From Pseudomonadota bacterium (GTDB lineage Bacteria > Pseudomonadota > Gammaproteobacteria > Competibacterales > Competibacteraceae), in assembly GCA_022709365.1 (NCBI GenBank), contig JAKLIY010000001.1:62001-126000 (forward strand): DNA of 64,000 nucleotides. The letters are read 5' to 3'. Shown here in pieces: positions 52,522 to 62,331 of this stretch. The notes below the pieces were generated by a model that saw nothing but the letters and a program-made list of their open reading frames with translations, had not been told where the DNA came from and did not search any database. The number at the start of each line of letters is the position of its first letter. The first letter of the stretch is position 1. The translations under genes and the position numbers were made by a program.

Positions 52522-53850
52522 TTACGCCCGGTCAGCTTCGGCGATTCGATCCCGCCAACGGCGCGCCCGCTGAAGGGTTTCCACAATATCCAGCGTGGTC
52601 AATTGCCGGTTGGCCAGCAATCGCCGGCCAGCAATCCAGACATCGGTCACCTGATGACGGCCAGCGGCGTAGACCAACGTCGAGAGCGGATGGTAAACCG
52701 GCTCGGTTTCCGGCGCGCCGAGATCAACGGCGATGACATCGGCGGACTTGCCCAACTCCAGTGAGCCGGTTTCCGCCGCCAGACCCAAGGCCCGCGCCCC
52801 GTTGATTGTCGCCATGCGCAATACCCGCGCCGCGGGCAGTGCGGCGGCGTCACCGGCGATGCTTTTGCCCAGCAGGGCAGCCAGGCGCATTTCACCGAAC
52901 AGGTCGAGATCATTGTTGCTGGCCGCGCCGTCCGTGCCGAGTGCGACATTGACTCCGGCGGCGCCCAATCGAGCTACCGGACAGAAGCCGCTGGCCAGTT
53001 TGAGGTTGGACTCCGGGCAGTGGACTACATGCACACCGGCCTGCGCCAGCCGCTCGATTTCGGTGGATTCCAGTTGGGTCATGTGGACCGCTAGTAGATG
53101 CGGCGATAGCAAGCCGAGTTGTTCGAGCCGTTGCAGCGGGCGGCAACCGTGTTCGGCGGTGAATTGCGTCACTTCGGCGGCGGTTTCGTGGACGTGGATA
53201 TGAACTGGGATGTCTAAATCCGTCGCCAACCGACCGATTCGCTCCAGGGCCAGCGCGGATACCGTGTAAGTCGCGTGAGGAGCAAAGGCGGTGTGGAGCA
53301 AGGGTTCCGGTTTCAGCGCCCCGTGCAGCGCGAGTCCTTTGTCCAAATACTCGTCCAAATGGCGAGCGTAGGCGGTGGGAAAGTCCACGGCGATCAACCC
53401 GATGCAGGCGCGCATTCCGGCTTCGCGGGCGACGGCGGCGGCAGCTTCCGGGAAAAAGTACATATCGTTGAAGCAGGTCACGCCGCCGCGCAGCATTTCC
53501 GCTATCGCCAGTCGGGTTCCATCATGGACGAATTCAGGATTCACCCAGCGTGCTTCGGCAGGCCAGATATGGTCCTGTAACCAGGTCATCAGTGGCAGAT
53601 CGTCAGCCAGCCCGCGCAGCAGGGTCATGCTGGCGTGGGTGTGGGTGTTGATCAGACCCGGCATCAGCGCATGCCGGTCGAGGTTTAGGCAGGTTTCGGC
53701 AACATAGCGCGTCGCTGCTTCCGCCTGGGGCAGGAGATCGAGAATGCGGCCGTCTTGGATAATCAGGGCATGATGGTCGAGGACCTGGCCTTCCGGTTCG
53801 ACGGGAACGATCCAGCGGGCGTTGAGCAGGGTAGCGACGGCTTTCGGCAT
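52522..53850 (-). CDS. mtaD: 5-methylthioadenosine/S-adenosylhomocysteine deaminase (TRZ/ATZ family)
   Basis: A 442-residue amidohydrolase. The metal site is complete: [14 protein letters not shown] (HxH), [26 protein letters not shown] and [18 protein letters not shown]. It deaminates MTA to methylthioinosine (and may act on SAH). The mtnA gene 1.1 kb away works further down the same salvage route. I chose the ATG at 53850; a TTG at 53856 adds two residues. Confidence 0.9.
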   Translation of the reverse strand: MPKAVATLLNARWIVPVEPEGQVLDHHALIIQDGRILDLLPQAEAATRYVAETCLNLDRHALMPGLINTHTHASMTLLRGLADDLPLMTWLQDHIWPAEARWVNPEFVHDGTRLAIAEMLRGGVTCFNDMYFFPEAAAAVAREAGMRACIGLIAVDFPTAYARHLDEYLDKGLALHGALKPEPLLHTAFAPHATYTVSALALERIGRLATDLDIPVHIHVHETAAEVTQFTAEHGCRPLQRLEQLGLLSPHLLAVHMTQLESTEIERLAQAGVHVVHCPESNLKLASGFCPVARLGAAGVNVALGTDGAASNNDLDLFGEMRLAALLGKSIAGDAAALPAARVLRMATINGARALGLAAETGSLELGKSADVIAVDLGAPETEPVYHPLSTLVYAAGRHQVTDVWIAGRRLLANRQLTTLDIVETLQRARRWRDRIAEADRA

Positions 53851-53905
53851 ACGCAATTCTCCGGGCAGGAACGCCGGATTCTATAGCGCCGAGTCGCAAA
53901 GGCGC

Positions 53906-53932
53906 AAAAAAACGCCCCGGCGAACCGGGGCG
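53906..53932 (-). terminator. Rho-independent terminator of ompA
   Basis: On the minus strand CGCCCCGG, loop TTCG, CCGGGGCG is followed by seven T residues (53906-53912). The 8-bp GC stem, stable UUCG tetraloop and U-tract are a textbook terminator, 26 bases after the ompA stop and before mtaD. It insulates mtaD from ompA transcription. Confidence 0.92.
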
Positions 53933-53958
53933 TGGACTAGACCATAAACAGCCGATAC

Positions 53959-54585
53959 TTACTGGCTGATCACTTTTTCCTTAGCCGTCACGGTGATGAC
54001 GACGCGGCGGTTTAACGCACGGCCTTCCGGATTATCCTTGCCATTCGGCAGGGTGTTGGGAGCGACCGGGTCGAGTTCGCCGCGACTCTGAGTCGTCATC
54101 AGCGAGGCTGGTACGCCTTTGCCAGCCAGGTAGCCAGCTACGGCATCGGCGCGGCGATGGCCCAAGCGATAGTTATAGTCTTCAGTGCCCTTGCTATCGG
54201 TATGGCCGACGATCAGGATCGAGGACACCGAGGACACCCGGCGCAGGTCAGCAGCCAGACGATTCAGGCGTGCGCTGGCGCTGGGCTTGATGTTGTACTT
54301 GTCGAAGTCAAACAAGGCGTCGGTGCCCAAGGTCAGGGTCTCGACGACCGGCGCGGCGGGAGGCGGTTCGACCGCTGCAACGCCGCCACACTCTGGAATG
54401 TTCTTTTCAGCACTCCAGAACGGGGTGCGGATGCAATTGCCAAAGGGATCCTTGACGATCCTGTCGTAAGGGTCCACTACGTAAATGCAACCATACTTGT
54501 TGATCGCCGCTTGTGCCGGCAAAGCGGCGAACAGCATCATCGAGGCAGCCAGACCCAGGCTGAGCTTATGCAGGTTTACTTTCAT
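53959..54585 (-). CDS. OmpA-family peptidoglycan-associated outer membrane protein
   Basis: A 208-residue protein. A signal peptide (MKVNLHKLSLGLAASMML ... AQA) is followed by a short Cys-containing region (two Cys near the middle, ECGG) and a C-terminal OmpA/MotB domain: LFDFDKYNIKPSASARL, IVGHTDSKGTEDYN, RRADAV and RALNRRVVI, which binds diaminopimelate in peptidoglycan. There is no 8-stranded barrel, so it is a short OmpA-like protein. The ATG at 54585 follows GGGAGAG; it has its own promoter and terminator. Confidence 0.92.
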   Translation of the reverse strand: MKVNLHKLSLGLAASMMLFAALPAQAAINKYGCIYVVDPYDRIVKDPFGNCIRTPFWSAEKNIPECGGVAAVEPPPAAPVVETLTLGTDALFDFDKYNIKPSASARLNRLAADLRRVSSVSSILIVGHTDSKGTEDYNYRLGHRRADAVAGYLAGKGVPASLMTTQSRGELDPVAPNTLPNGKDNPEGRALNRRVVITVTAKEKVISQ

Positions 54586-54933
54586 CGGTATACTCTCCCA
54601 ATAGGCACTGAAAATTCGGTGCATGACACATCAAAGATTTCGGGTCGCGAGGACCGTGCGGGCTGAACCGCGATCCATCTACTCAGTCAGTATACCCGAC
54701 TGGCCACCTTCATGTACGGTGAACCCGCCGGTTCTATTGTGTAATCATACAACATTGTGTCAGAATTGCAAAAAATGTTGTGCTAGCAATAAATATCCGC
54801 ATTTTGCGCGCTATCCTGGTATTTTGGCAAGCAATTTTTGCTGGCTTTGCCCTTGAATCCTCCTTGTTATTCAGTTGAAACCACTCGTTTAATCGCCGCT
54901 CCTTGAAATTTTCTTAATCATTGTCGAGTTCCC
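54586..54933. other. Intergenic region between divergent ompA and mtnA (348 bases)
   Basis: It holds the ompA promoter (54744-54771) inside an 8-bp inverted repeat and an AT-rich stretch (54740-54870). A leader of about 150 bases on the ompA mRNA follows. No convincing mtnA promoter or coding frame was found. Confidence 0.6.
54744..54771 (-). promoter_or_regulatory. Probable ompA promoter nested in an inverted repeat
   Basis: On the minus strand -35 TTGCAA (54766-54771), spacer 16, -10 TATGAT (54744-54749). ACAACATT (54749-54756) and AATGTTGT (54774-54781) flank the spacer and -35 region as a perfect 8-bp inverted repeat, so a repressor or activator could act here. Transcription from about 54737 gives a 5' leader of roughly 150 bases. 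Confidence 0.55.
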
Positions 54934-55995
54934 ATGATGTCGCATGACGAGGATCAGGTGCGCGCCGTGATCTGGCGCGACGATGCCCTGGAATTGCTGG
55001 ACCAGCGCCTGCTGCCGATGGAAATACGCTACCAGCGGCTGACGACTGGGGTCGAGGTGGCAGAGGCAATCCGCAATATGGTAGTGCGCGGCGCTCCCGC
55101 TATCGGCATTACCGCTGCTTATGGCGTCGTGCTGGCGGCTCGCGCTCACTGGGCCGAAAACCCTGATCACTGGCGGAAATCCCTTCACGAAGACTGGCAA
55201 CGACTGGCGTCGTCCCGGCCTACAGCGGTCAACCTGCTCTGGGCGCTGCGGCGGATGGAGCCAATTATTGCAGAATGTTCCAGCAATCCAGTCGAGCGGC
55301 TGCTGGCCGAAGCCCGGGCGATTCACGAGGATGATATCGCGGCCAACCGGCGTATGGGTCAGTTAGGTGCGGCGGTGCTGGGCGAACGGGGGGCGGTGCT
55401 GACACATTGCAATGCCGGCGCGCTTGCCACCGGCGGCTATGGCACAGCGCTGGGAGTCATCCGCACCGGCCATGCAGCGGGATTGATTGAGCGGGTCTAC
55501 GCCGATGAGACGCGCCCCTGGTTGCAGGGAGCCAGATTAACCGCCTGGGAGCTGGTTCAGGACAGTATTCCGGTGACGCTGCTGGCCGATGGTGCGGCGG
55601 CGGCGTTGATGCAGCAAGGCCGAGTGCGTTGGGTGATCGTCGGAGCGGACCGAATCGCCGCCAATGGCGATGTCGCTAACAAGATCGGCACCTATGGCCT
55701 GGCCATAGCCGCCCGGCATCACGGCGTCCGCTTCATGGTGGTCGCGCCGACGTCGACCGTCGATCTGTCCATTCCCGACGGGACGGCAATTCCCATTGAA
55801 CAACGCGCCGCCGAAGAATTGCTGACCTTGGGCGGACAGCCGGTAGCCGCTGCCGGGACCGAGGTCTGGAATCCGTCATTCGATGTGACGCCCGCGGAAT
55901 TGGTGGATGCGCTAGTGACCGAACGGGGAGTGGTTTGGTGGCCGGACACAGCGAAAATGACAGGGATAATGGGCGAGATGAGTGACGCTATATGA
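54934..55995 (+). CDS. mtnA: Methylthioribose-1-phosphate isomerase
   Basis: A 353-residue eIF2B-related isomerase. It has [16 protein letters not shown], the active-site Cys in [19 protein letters not shown] and the Asp in [20 protein letters not shown], separating it from true eIF2B subunits. It turns methylthioribose-1-phosphate into methylthioribulose-1-phosphate in methionine salvage. Two ATG codons at 54934 and 54937 are equally plausible starts. The last codons are part of a 17-bp tandem duplication. Confidence 0.94.
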   Translation: MMSHDEDQVRAVIWRDDALELLDQRLLPMEIRYQRLTTGVEVAEAIRNMVVRGAPAIGITAAYGVVLAARAHWAENPDHWRKSLHEDWQRLASSRPTAVNLLWALRRMEPIIAECSSNPVERLLAEARAIHEDDIAANRRMGQLGAAVLGERGAVLTHCNAGALATGGYGTALGVIRTGHAAGLIERVYADETRPWLQGARLTAWELVQDSIPVTLLADGAAAALMQQGRVRWVIVGADRIAANGDVANKIGTYGLAIAARHHGVRFMVVAPTSTVDLSIPDGTAIPIEQRAAEELLTLGGQPVAAAGTEVWNPSFDVTPAELVDALVTERGVVWWPDTAKMTGIMGEMSDAI

Positions 55996-56010
55996 TGAGT
56001 GACGCCATAT
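55977..56010 (+). repeat. 17-bp tandem duplication across the mtnA stop codon
   Basis: GATGAGTGACGCTATAT (55977-55993) is followed at once by GATGAGTGACGCCATAT (55994-56010), one mismatch. The first copy encodes the last residues of MtnA and part of its stop; the second would encode the same residues followed by TAA. The second copy ends in a TATAAT at 56008-56013. Confidence 0.85.
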
Positions 56011-56078
56011 AATGGGAAACCGCCGCAATTTAGGCTAGCATTCCCCGCGCTTAAAATCCTACTTTGAGGGTTTCCCCA

Positions 56079-57206
56079 GTGGAAAAAGTTGATACATTCG
56101 CACGGGTTGAAATGGCCCGCGCAACCCCCGGCGTGCGAATGGCCGGACTGTCTGCGCTCGTGCTGATTGCACTGCTCACCGCTTGCAAGCCGGTTGAAGA
56201 GCCGGAACCTGAGCCGATTCGCCCCGTTCGAGTGACAACGATTGAGACGCGCGAAGGCGGCGAATCCGTGACGCTGACTGGACAAGTTGAGGCACGGAAT
56301 GAGGCCAGTCTGTCCTTTCGAGTCGGTGGCCGGATGATCGAGCGTTCCGTCAATATCGGTGATCGAGTCCGGGCCGGCCAAGTGGTCGCCCGGCTGGAAT
56401 CGGAAACCGCCCGTAACACCCTGCGCTCGGCGCGGGCGGACCTCACCGCAGCGCGGGCGCGACTGGTCGAGGCGCAAAATCACTTTGAACGTCACCGGTC
56501 GCTGCTGGATCGGGGCTTTATCACCCGCGCCATGTTCGATCAGGCGGAACAAGCCTTTCGCAGCGCCCGCGCCGCTGTCGATGCCGCGCAAGCCCAGGCC
56601 AGCACCGCCGAGATTCAGTTGGGTTATACCGAACTCTTTGCCGATTCCGCCGGTTCCGTGACCGCACGCGGTGCCGAACCCGGTGAAGTCGTCGCCGCTG
56701 GTCAAACCATCATCCAACTGGCGCGGGAAGGTGGTCGGGACGCCGTGTTTGATGTGCCAGCGCGAGTGATTCAGAGTGCGTCCGCTGACGCCGAAGTTGT
56801 GGTGGCGCTGAGCAGCGATGCAAAAGTGCAAACCACCGGGCGGGTGCGGGAAGTGGCTCCGCAGGCCGATCCAGTGACGCGAACCTTCAAGGTCCGGGTG
56901 GGCCTGAACAATCCGCCAGCGGCGATGCGCCTGGGTTCCACTGTGACCGGCAGTACGCGACTCGGTGCCGGACCGGGCATTGAAATACCGGCTTCGGCGT
57001 TAACAGCGGCCAATCAACGCCCGGCAGTCTGGATTCTCGATCCCGCCAGCAACACCGTCTCGCTGCGCAATATCGAAGTGCTGCGCTATGACCTGGCCCG
57101 GGTGGCCGTAGCTGAAGGTCTGCAACCGGGTGATGTTGTCGTGACGGCCGGGGTGCAAACGTTACGGCCGGGTCAGCAAGTCCGGCTGCTGGGCGCCGCG
57201 CCATGA
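56079..57206 (+). CDS. RND efflux periplasmic adaptor lipoprotein (membrane fusion protein)
   Basis: About 375 residues from GTG 56079, which has GAGGG at 8 bases. A lipoprotein signal ends at LTAC, so the mature N-terminal Cys is lipidated in the inner membrane. The HlyD-type layout follows: lipoyl half (LSFRVGGRMIERSVNIGDRV), an alpha-helical hairpin (about 95-165), second lipoyl half, beta-barrel and membrane-proximal domains. An ATG at 56112 is an alternative start. It overlaps the transporter gene by 4 bases (ATGA), a two-gene efflux operon. No outer-membrane TolC gene is nearby. Confidence 0.92.
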   Translation: MEKVDTFARVEMARATPGVRMAGLSALVLIALLTACKPVEEPEPEPIRPVRVTTIETREGGESVTLTGQVEARNEASLSFRVGGRMIERSVNIGDRVRAGQVVARLESETARNTLRSARADLTAARARLVEAQNHFERHRSLLDRGFITRAMFDQAEQAFRSARAAVDAAQAQASTAEIQLGYTELFADSAGSVTARGAEPGEVVAAGQTIIQLAREGGRDAVFDVPARVIQSASADAEVVVALSSDAKVQTTGRVREVAPQADPVTRTFKVRVGLNNPPAAMRLGSTVTGSTRLGAGPGIEIPASALTAANQRPAVWILDPASNTVSLRNIEVLRYDLARVAVAEGLQPGDVVVTAGVQTLRPGQQVRLLGAAP

Positions 57207-60200
57207 GTGAGTTCAACCTCTCCGGGTGGGCGATTCGCAACCGCTCAATCACCCTGTTCATTATGGTCGTGGCGCTGGTCGCCGGGTCTTTATCGTTCTT
57301 CAAGCTGGGCCGCGCCGAGGACCCGCCCTTTACCTTCCGCACCATGGTCGTGCGGGCGATCTGGCCGGGTGCTACGCTGGATGAAACCCTGCGACAAGTC
57401 ACCGAGCGCCTCGAACGCACTTTGCAGGAGGTCCAGAATCTGGACAACCTGCGCAGCTTCACCCGCGCCGGCGACACCACCATCTTTGTCGATCTGGTGG
57501 GGAGTGCGCAGGGTCGGGAGGTTTCCGATGCCTGGTATGACGTGCGCAAGAAAGTGTCCGATATGCGCCATACCCTGCCGCAAGGTATCGTCGGTCCGTT
57601 CTTCAACGACGAGTTCGGCGACACGTTCGGCATTATCTACGCCTTCACCGCTGACGGTTTTACCCATCGTGAGCTGCGCGACACGGTGGAAAATGTTCGC
57701 TCGAAACTCCTGCTGGTTCCCGACGTTTCCAAAATCGACATCCTGGGCGCTCAGGATGAAGTGATCTATATCGATTTCTCGGTGGAGCGTCTCGCTGGAC
57801 TGGGGTTCGCCCCGGCGACGCTGATTGCTGCCTTGCAAGCGCAGAACATCGTCATTCCGGCAGGCGTATTACGCACCGGCGAGGAATCCATCGCCTTGCA
57901 GGTTTCCGGGGCGTTCGGCTCCGAGCAGGATTTGGCCGATGTCACCTTTGTGGTCGGCGGGCGGATGTTGCGGTTGAGCGATATTGCCGAAGTGCGGCGC
58001 GGCTTCACCGATCCGCCACAACCCCGCTTCCGCATCAATGGCGAACCGGCCATCGGTTTGGCCATCGCGATGCGCGACGGCGGCGACACGCTGGCGCTGG
58101 GGCGGAACGTCGCCCAGGCCATCCGCAAGATCAGCGCCGACCTCCCGGTGGGTATTCAGCCGCGATTAGTCGCCGATCAGCCGCTGACCGTTGACCAGGC
58201 GATTAACGAATTTACCGTCTCGCTTTGGCAAGCCATTGCTATCGTACTCGTTGTGAGCTTCATCGCGTTGGGGGTGCGCGCCGGCACCGTGGTCGCTGTA
58301 GCCATCCCACTGACGCTCGCTGTGGTCTTTCCGATGATGGACATTGCCGATATCGACCTGCAACGGGTCTCGCTCGGTGCGTTGATTATTGCGCTGGCCC
58401 TGATGGTCGATGACGCCATGACCACTATCGACGCCATGAGTCGGCGACTCGCCGCCGGCGATGACCCGACTCACGCGGCAACCTATGCCTACAAGCATCT
58501 GGCCTTCGCCATGTTGACCGGAACATTGGTCACTATCGCCGGATTTGTTCCCATCGGTTTTGCCCAAAGTTCCGCTGGCGAGTACACCTTCTCGATCTTC
58601 GCGGTGGTCGGCATTGCGCTGATTGCTTCCTGGCTGGTAGCGATGGTATTTGCACCGTTGATCGGCATGGTGTTGTTGCGCCCGCCCAAGGCCGGGTTGG
58701 AGGAAAAACCCAACCGCACGGTCGAGATTTACAAGAAGTTTCTGACTTTGGCGATGCGGGCGCGCTGGGTGACGATTGCGCTGACGCTGGCAATCTTTGT
58801 CGCCTCCATCGCAGCACTGAGCCATGTGCCGCGCCAGTTCTTCCCCTCTTCGGACCGTCCTGAACTGCTGGTCGATCTGCGCTTGCCGCAAAATGCCTCG
58901 ATCCATGCCACGGAACGTCTGGTCAACGAATTTGAGACTGTACTCCGCGAAGACCCGGAGTTTTCCGCTGAGATCGAACGCTGGAGTACCTACATCGGCC
59001 AAGGAGCTATCCGTTTCTATCTGCCGCTGGATGTGCAGTTGGCTAACCCGTTTTTCGCCCAAGCGGTGATTGTTTCCAAGGACATTGAGGCGCGGGAACG
59101 CCTGCAACCGCGCTTGCAAAAGCTGTTGGCGGAGAAGTTTCCCGAAGTAGTCGGGCGCGTTTCGCCGCTCGAACTGGGACCTCCAGTCGGTTGGCCGGTG
59201 CAATATCGCGTTCTTGGTCCAGAACCGACTGAACTGCGCGACATCGCCTGGCGGTTGGGCAAAATCATTGCCGATCATCCCGGAACGCAGCGCGTCAATT
59301 TCGACTGGATGGAGCCGGAGCGGGTGCTGCATATCCGCATCGACCAGGAACAGGTGCGGTTGCTGGGGTTGAGTTCCCAAGCGGTGTCAGCGGCGCTCAA
59401 CGCCAATATTTCCGGGACGACCATAACCCAAGTCCGCGATGATATTTATTTAATCAATGTGATGGTGCGTGAACTGGGGGGACAGCGTTTGTCGATTGAG
59501 ACGCTGCGTACTCTGCCGGTGTCGATGCCGGACGGGCGGACTATTCCGCTCGCACAGTTCGCTACCTTTGAATACGCGCAGGATTATCCGCTGGTGTGGC
59601 GGCGCGACCGGTTGCCAACCCTGACCGTTCAAGCCGATGTGGCTCCGGGAGCGTTGCCCGAAGCCGTGGTCTCCGACTTGACCGACGCCATTGCCAAGTT
59701 GAACGCGCAGTTACCGACAGGCTATCGGATTGAGGTGGGCGGATCGGTCGAGGAAAGCGCCCAGTCCAGTGCCTCGGTATTCGCAGTCATCCCGTTGATG
59801 CTGTTGATTATGCTGAGCTTGCTGATCTTCCAGCTCAAGAGTTTCCAGCGGTTGTTCATGGTGCTGAGTCTGGTGCCGCTGGGGATGATCGGTGTGGTGG
59901 CGGCGTTGCTGTTGTCGGGCAAACCGCTGGGATTCGTCGCCATTCTCGGCGTTCTGGCCTTGATCGGCATGATTGCCAAAAACGCGGTCATTCTCATCGA
60001 CCAGATCGAGGCGGAACGGAATGCCGGACAATCCATTTGGGATGCGGTGGTTGAGGCAAGCAGTTCGCGCTTTCGGCCCATCATGCTGACCGCCCTGTCA
60101 ACGGTGCTGGGCATGATCCCGATTGCCCCGACGGTATTCTGGGGTTCGATGGCCTACGCCATCATGGGCGGCCTGTTGGTGGCGTCGCTGCTGACGCTGG

Positions 60201-60322
60201 TGTTCCTGCCGACGCTGTATGTGACCTGGTTCCGGGCGGCTCCTCCTGCGGTATCCGTAGATACGGTGGACGCTCCGAAAGACGCTCCAGCTTTGGAGGT
60301 TGAACCGCGTGACCTCGTCTGA
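57203..60322 (+). CDS. RND-family efflux transporter, inner membrane pump
   Basis: A 1039-residue protein with 12 predicted transmembrane helices and two large periplasmic loops. The proton-relay residues of RND pumps are present: adjacent Asp pair in ALMVDDAMTTID (near residue 402) and Lys in GMIAKNAVILID (near 925). It belongs to the HAE-type branch close to VexF/MexK-like pumps, but the substrate cannot be read. It works as a trimer with the upstream adaptor. The 3' end overlaps the CDF gene by 14 bases. Confidence 0.95.
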   Translation: MSEFNLSGWAIRNRSITLFIMVVALVAGSLSFFKLGRAEDPPFTFRTMVVRAIWPGATLDETLRQVTERLERTLQEVQNLDNLRSFTRAGDTTIFVDLVGSAQGREVSDAWYDVRKKVSDMRHTLPQGIVGPFFNDEFGDTFGIIYAFTADGFTHRELRDTVENVRSKLLLVPDVSKIDILGAQDEVIYIDFSVERLAGLGFAPATLIAALQAQNIVIPAGVLRTGEESIALQVSGAFGSEQDLADVTFVVGGRMLRLSDIAEVRRGFTDPPQPRFRINGEPAIGLAIAMRDGGDTLALGRNVAQAIRKISADLPVGIQPRLVADQPLTVDQAINEFTVSLWQAIAIVLVVSFIALGVRAGTVVAVAIPLTLAVVFPMMDIADIDLQRVSLGALIIALALMVDDAMTTIDAMSRRLAAGDDPTHAATYAYKHLAFAMLTGTLVTIAGFVPIGFAQSSAGEYTFSIFAVVGIALIASWLVAMVFAPLIGMVLLRPPKAGLEEKPNRTVEIYKKFLTLAMRARWVTIALTLAIFVASIAALSHVPRQFFPSSDRPELLVDLRLPQNASIHATERLVNEFETVLREDPEFSAEIERWSTYIGQGAIRFYLPLDVQLANPFFAQAVIVSKDIEARERLQPRLQKLLAEKFPEVVGRVSPLELGPPVGWPVQYRVLGPEPTELRDIAWRLGKIIADHPGTQRVNFDWMEPERVLHIRIDQEQVRLLGLSSQAVSAALNANISGTTITQVRDDIYLINVMVRELGGQRLSIETLRTLPVSMPDGRTIPLAQFATFEYAQDYPLVWRRDRLPTLTVQADVAPGALPEAVVSDLTDAIAKLNAQLPTGYRIEVGGSVEESAQSSASVFAVIPLMLLIMLSLLIFQLKSFQRLFMVLSLVPLGMIGVVAALLLSGKPLGFVAILGVLALIGMIAKNAVILIDQIEAERNAGQSIWDAVVEASSSRFRPIMLTALSTVLGMIPIAPTVFWGSMAYAIMGGLLVASLLTLVFLPTLYVTWFRAAPPAVSVDTVDAPKDAPALEVEPRDLV

Positions 60323-61214
60323 GGCTGAACAGAAGGTTCTCAAGCGGTCGATTGGCATCACGGTAGCCTTCGCCAGTTCCGGGGTGCTGCTCGGCCTGTT
60401 GTCAGGATCACAGTCGATTGTGTTTGATGGCTTATTCTCGGTCATCGACACTTTGGTACTGATGCTGGCGCTGGCAGCGGCGCGGTTGGTGCAGCGTGAA
60501 GGCGACCGCCGCTTTCAGTACGGCTACTGGCATATCGAACCGATGGTGCTGGCGTTTAACGGCAGCGTGCTGATGTTCCTGTGTTTGTATGCGTTCATCA
60601 ACGCGGTTGACAGTTTTCTGGAAGGCGGGCGCGAGCTGGAACTGGACTGGGCGCTGGGCTATGCGGTGGTCGCGTGTGTTGTCACCTTCAGCATGTATTT
60701 CTACGAACGCCGGGAGAACCGGCGGGTCCGGTCGGAACTGCTGCGCCTCGACACGCAAAGTTGGTTCATGTCCGCCCTGATTGCTACGGCCTTGCTGGTG
60801 GCCTTTGCACTGGCCTGGGCGATCAAGGGAACGCGCTTTGCCCCGCTGGCTCCCTATGTGGACCCGACGGTGCTGGCGTTATTGACCCTGTATCTAATCA
60901 CCGTGCCGATCAAGACGGTGCGCCGCGCCCTGAATGAAGTCTTGCTCATCACGCCGCCCAAGCTAGATCAAGTGGTGCGCACGGTGATGGATGAGGTAGT
61001 CCAGCGCCACGGTTTTCGCCGATACACGAGCTATATTGCCAAGGTCGGACGCGCCTGTTTTGTCGAAATCTATGTGGTCACTCCGGCGGATTTTCAGGTA
61101 GGCAGCATCGCCAGGCTGGACGCTATCCGTCAGGAGATCAGTACGGCCATTGGCGATCAAGGATCGTATCAATGGCTGATTGTCGCTTTCACTGCCGATG
61201 AACGCTGGATTTGA
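60309..61214 (+). CDS. Cation diffusion facilitator-type transporter with altered metal site
   Basis: A 301-residue protein from GTG 60309 (GGAGG at 9 bases) with about six transmembrane helices and a cytosolic C-terminal domain (YTSYIAKVGRACFVEIYVV), the CDF layout. The transmembrane metal site differs from usual: in helix 2, FDGLFSVID keeps the Asp residues but not the His, and in helix 5, LDTQSWFMSA lacks the expected His/Asp-x3-Asp pair. A COG3965-like predicted Co/Zn/Cd transporter is the best family guess. Its overlap with the RND gene suggests joint expression. Confidence 0.85.
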   Translation: MTSSEAEQKVLKRSIGITVAFASSGVLLGLLSGSQSIVFDGLFSVIDTLVLMLALAAARLVQREGDRRFQYGYWHIEPMVLAFNGSVLMFLCLYAFINAVDSFLEGGRELELDWALGYAVVACVVTFSMYFYERRENRRVRSELLRLDTQSWFMSALIATALLVAFALAWAIKGTRFAPLAPYVDPTVLALLTLYLITVPIKTVRRALNEVLLITPPKLDQVVRTVMDEVVQRHGFRRYTSYIAKVGRACFVEIYVVTPADFQVGSIARLDAIRQEISTAIGDQGSYQWLIVAFTADERWI

Positions 61215-61288
61215 AAACGACACACAGCAACCCCAGGGCACGGGCATGCTTTCTCAATGTCAACGCCCACTCGTCTCGGAGGCCCCGG

Positions 61289-62320
61289 ATGAAAATCGAT
61301 TGGACTGTTTGTTGTGCCGCCCTGCTGGTCCTCACGTTCCTGATCCCGCCAGCGGCCGAGGCCGGCGAGGTTCTCGATGGCGTCAAGTCACGCGGGCAAC
61401 TGCGCTGCGGGGTAAGCGAGGGCATTCCGGGGTTTTCCGAGCGTGATGCCAACGGACACTGGCGCGGACTTGACGTGGATTTCTGCCGTGCGGTGGCGGC
61501 GGCGGTCTTGAGCGACGCGGACAAGGTCGAGTTCGTGCCGCTGCGCGCCTCCGCACGTTTTCCCGCACTACAGTCGCGCAAGGTTGATCTGTTGCTGAAC
61601 AATACCACCTGGACGCTGACCCGCGAGGCCGTGTTGAAAGTCCAGTTTCCCGGAATCCTCTTTTACGACGGCCAGGGTTTTATGGTCCCGGCCGCGGCGG
61701 GCATTGCAACGCTCGCGGACCTCGACGGTGCGACGATCTGCGTGGAGAAAGGAACGACGCACCGGCGCAACCTGGAGGTACTCTTCCGCGCCAACGGCTG
61801 GTCGGTCGAGCCACTGGTGATCGACTCGGCCACTGAGGCGGCACAGGCTTTCTTTGCCGGCCGCTGTCGCGCCTACACGTCGGACGCTGCGCAACTCGCC
61901 GGTATGCGTTTGCGTGCGCCGAAAGATCCACAGGACTTCGTGATTCTCCCCGAGCGGATCTCCAAGGAGCCGCTCAGCCCCGTCGTCTGGCGTGGCGATC
62001 CGGAGTGGACCAACCTGGTGCGCTGGGTTCTGAACACCCTGATCCTTGCGGAGGAATACGGCGTCACCCGCGATAACCTCAATGCGGTTATCGCTGAGGG
62101 TGCCAACCCCCTGGTGCGGCGGACCGCCGACGAGCGGGACTTGCTCGCGCGCTCGTTGGGTGTCCCGCCCCGTTGGGGGATACGGGTACTAAGGGCGGTC
62201 GGCAATTATGGCGAGATGTACGAGCGCAACGTCGGGCGCGACAGTCCGCTCAAGATCGAGCGCGGTCTCAACCAGCTCTGGAACCAGGGCGGACTCCACT
62301 ATGCGCCACCGATTGATTGA
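61289..62320 (+). CDS. Amino-acid ABC transporter substrate-binding protein, AapJ-like
   Basis: A 343-residue periplasmic protein with a signal peptide (MKIDWTVCCAALLVLTFLIP ... AEA) and the family-3 solute-binding fold: RGQLRCGVSEGIPGFSERD, GLDVDFCRAVAAAVL and ATICVEKGTTHRRNLE. The length and the end (LKIERGLNQLWNQGGLHYAP) match the general L-amino-acid binding protein AapJ. CGGAGG precedes the ATG at 61289. Permease and ATPase genes (aapQMP) do not follow; the next gene is an unrelated secondary transporter, so it looks orphaned. Confidence 0.9.
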   Translation: MKIDWTVCCAALLVLTFLIPPAAEAGEVLDGVKSRGQLRCGVSEGIPGFSERDANGHWRGLDVDFCRAVAAAVLSDADKVEFVPLRASARFPALQSRKVDLLLNNTTWTLTREAVLKVQFPGILFYDGQGFMVPAAAGIATLADLDGATICVEKGTTHRRNLEVLFRANGWSVEPLVIDSATEAAQAFFAGRCRAYTSDAAQLAGMRLRAPKDPQDFVILPERISKEPLSPVVWRGDPEWTNLVRWVLNTLILAEEYGVTRDNLNAVIAEGANPLVRRTADERDLLARSLGVPPRWGIRVLRAVGNYGEMYERNVGRDSPLKIERGLNQLWNQGGLHYAPPID

Positions 62321-62331
62321 GTGATGCCACA

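Noticed and set aside
58166-59380. 404-codon open frame opposite the RND pump gene
   Set aside because: Rich in His, Gln and Arg, as antisense frames of membrane-protein genes are, and without motifs.
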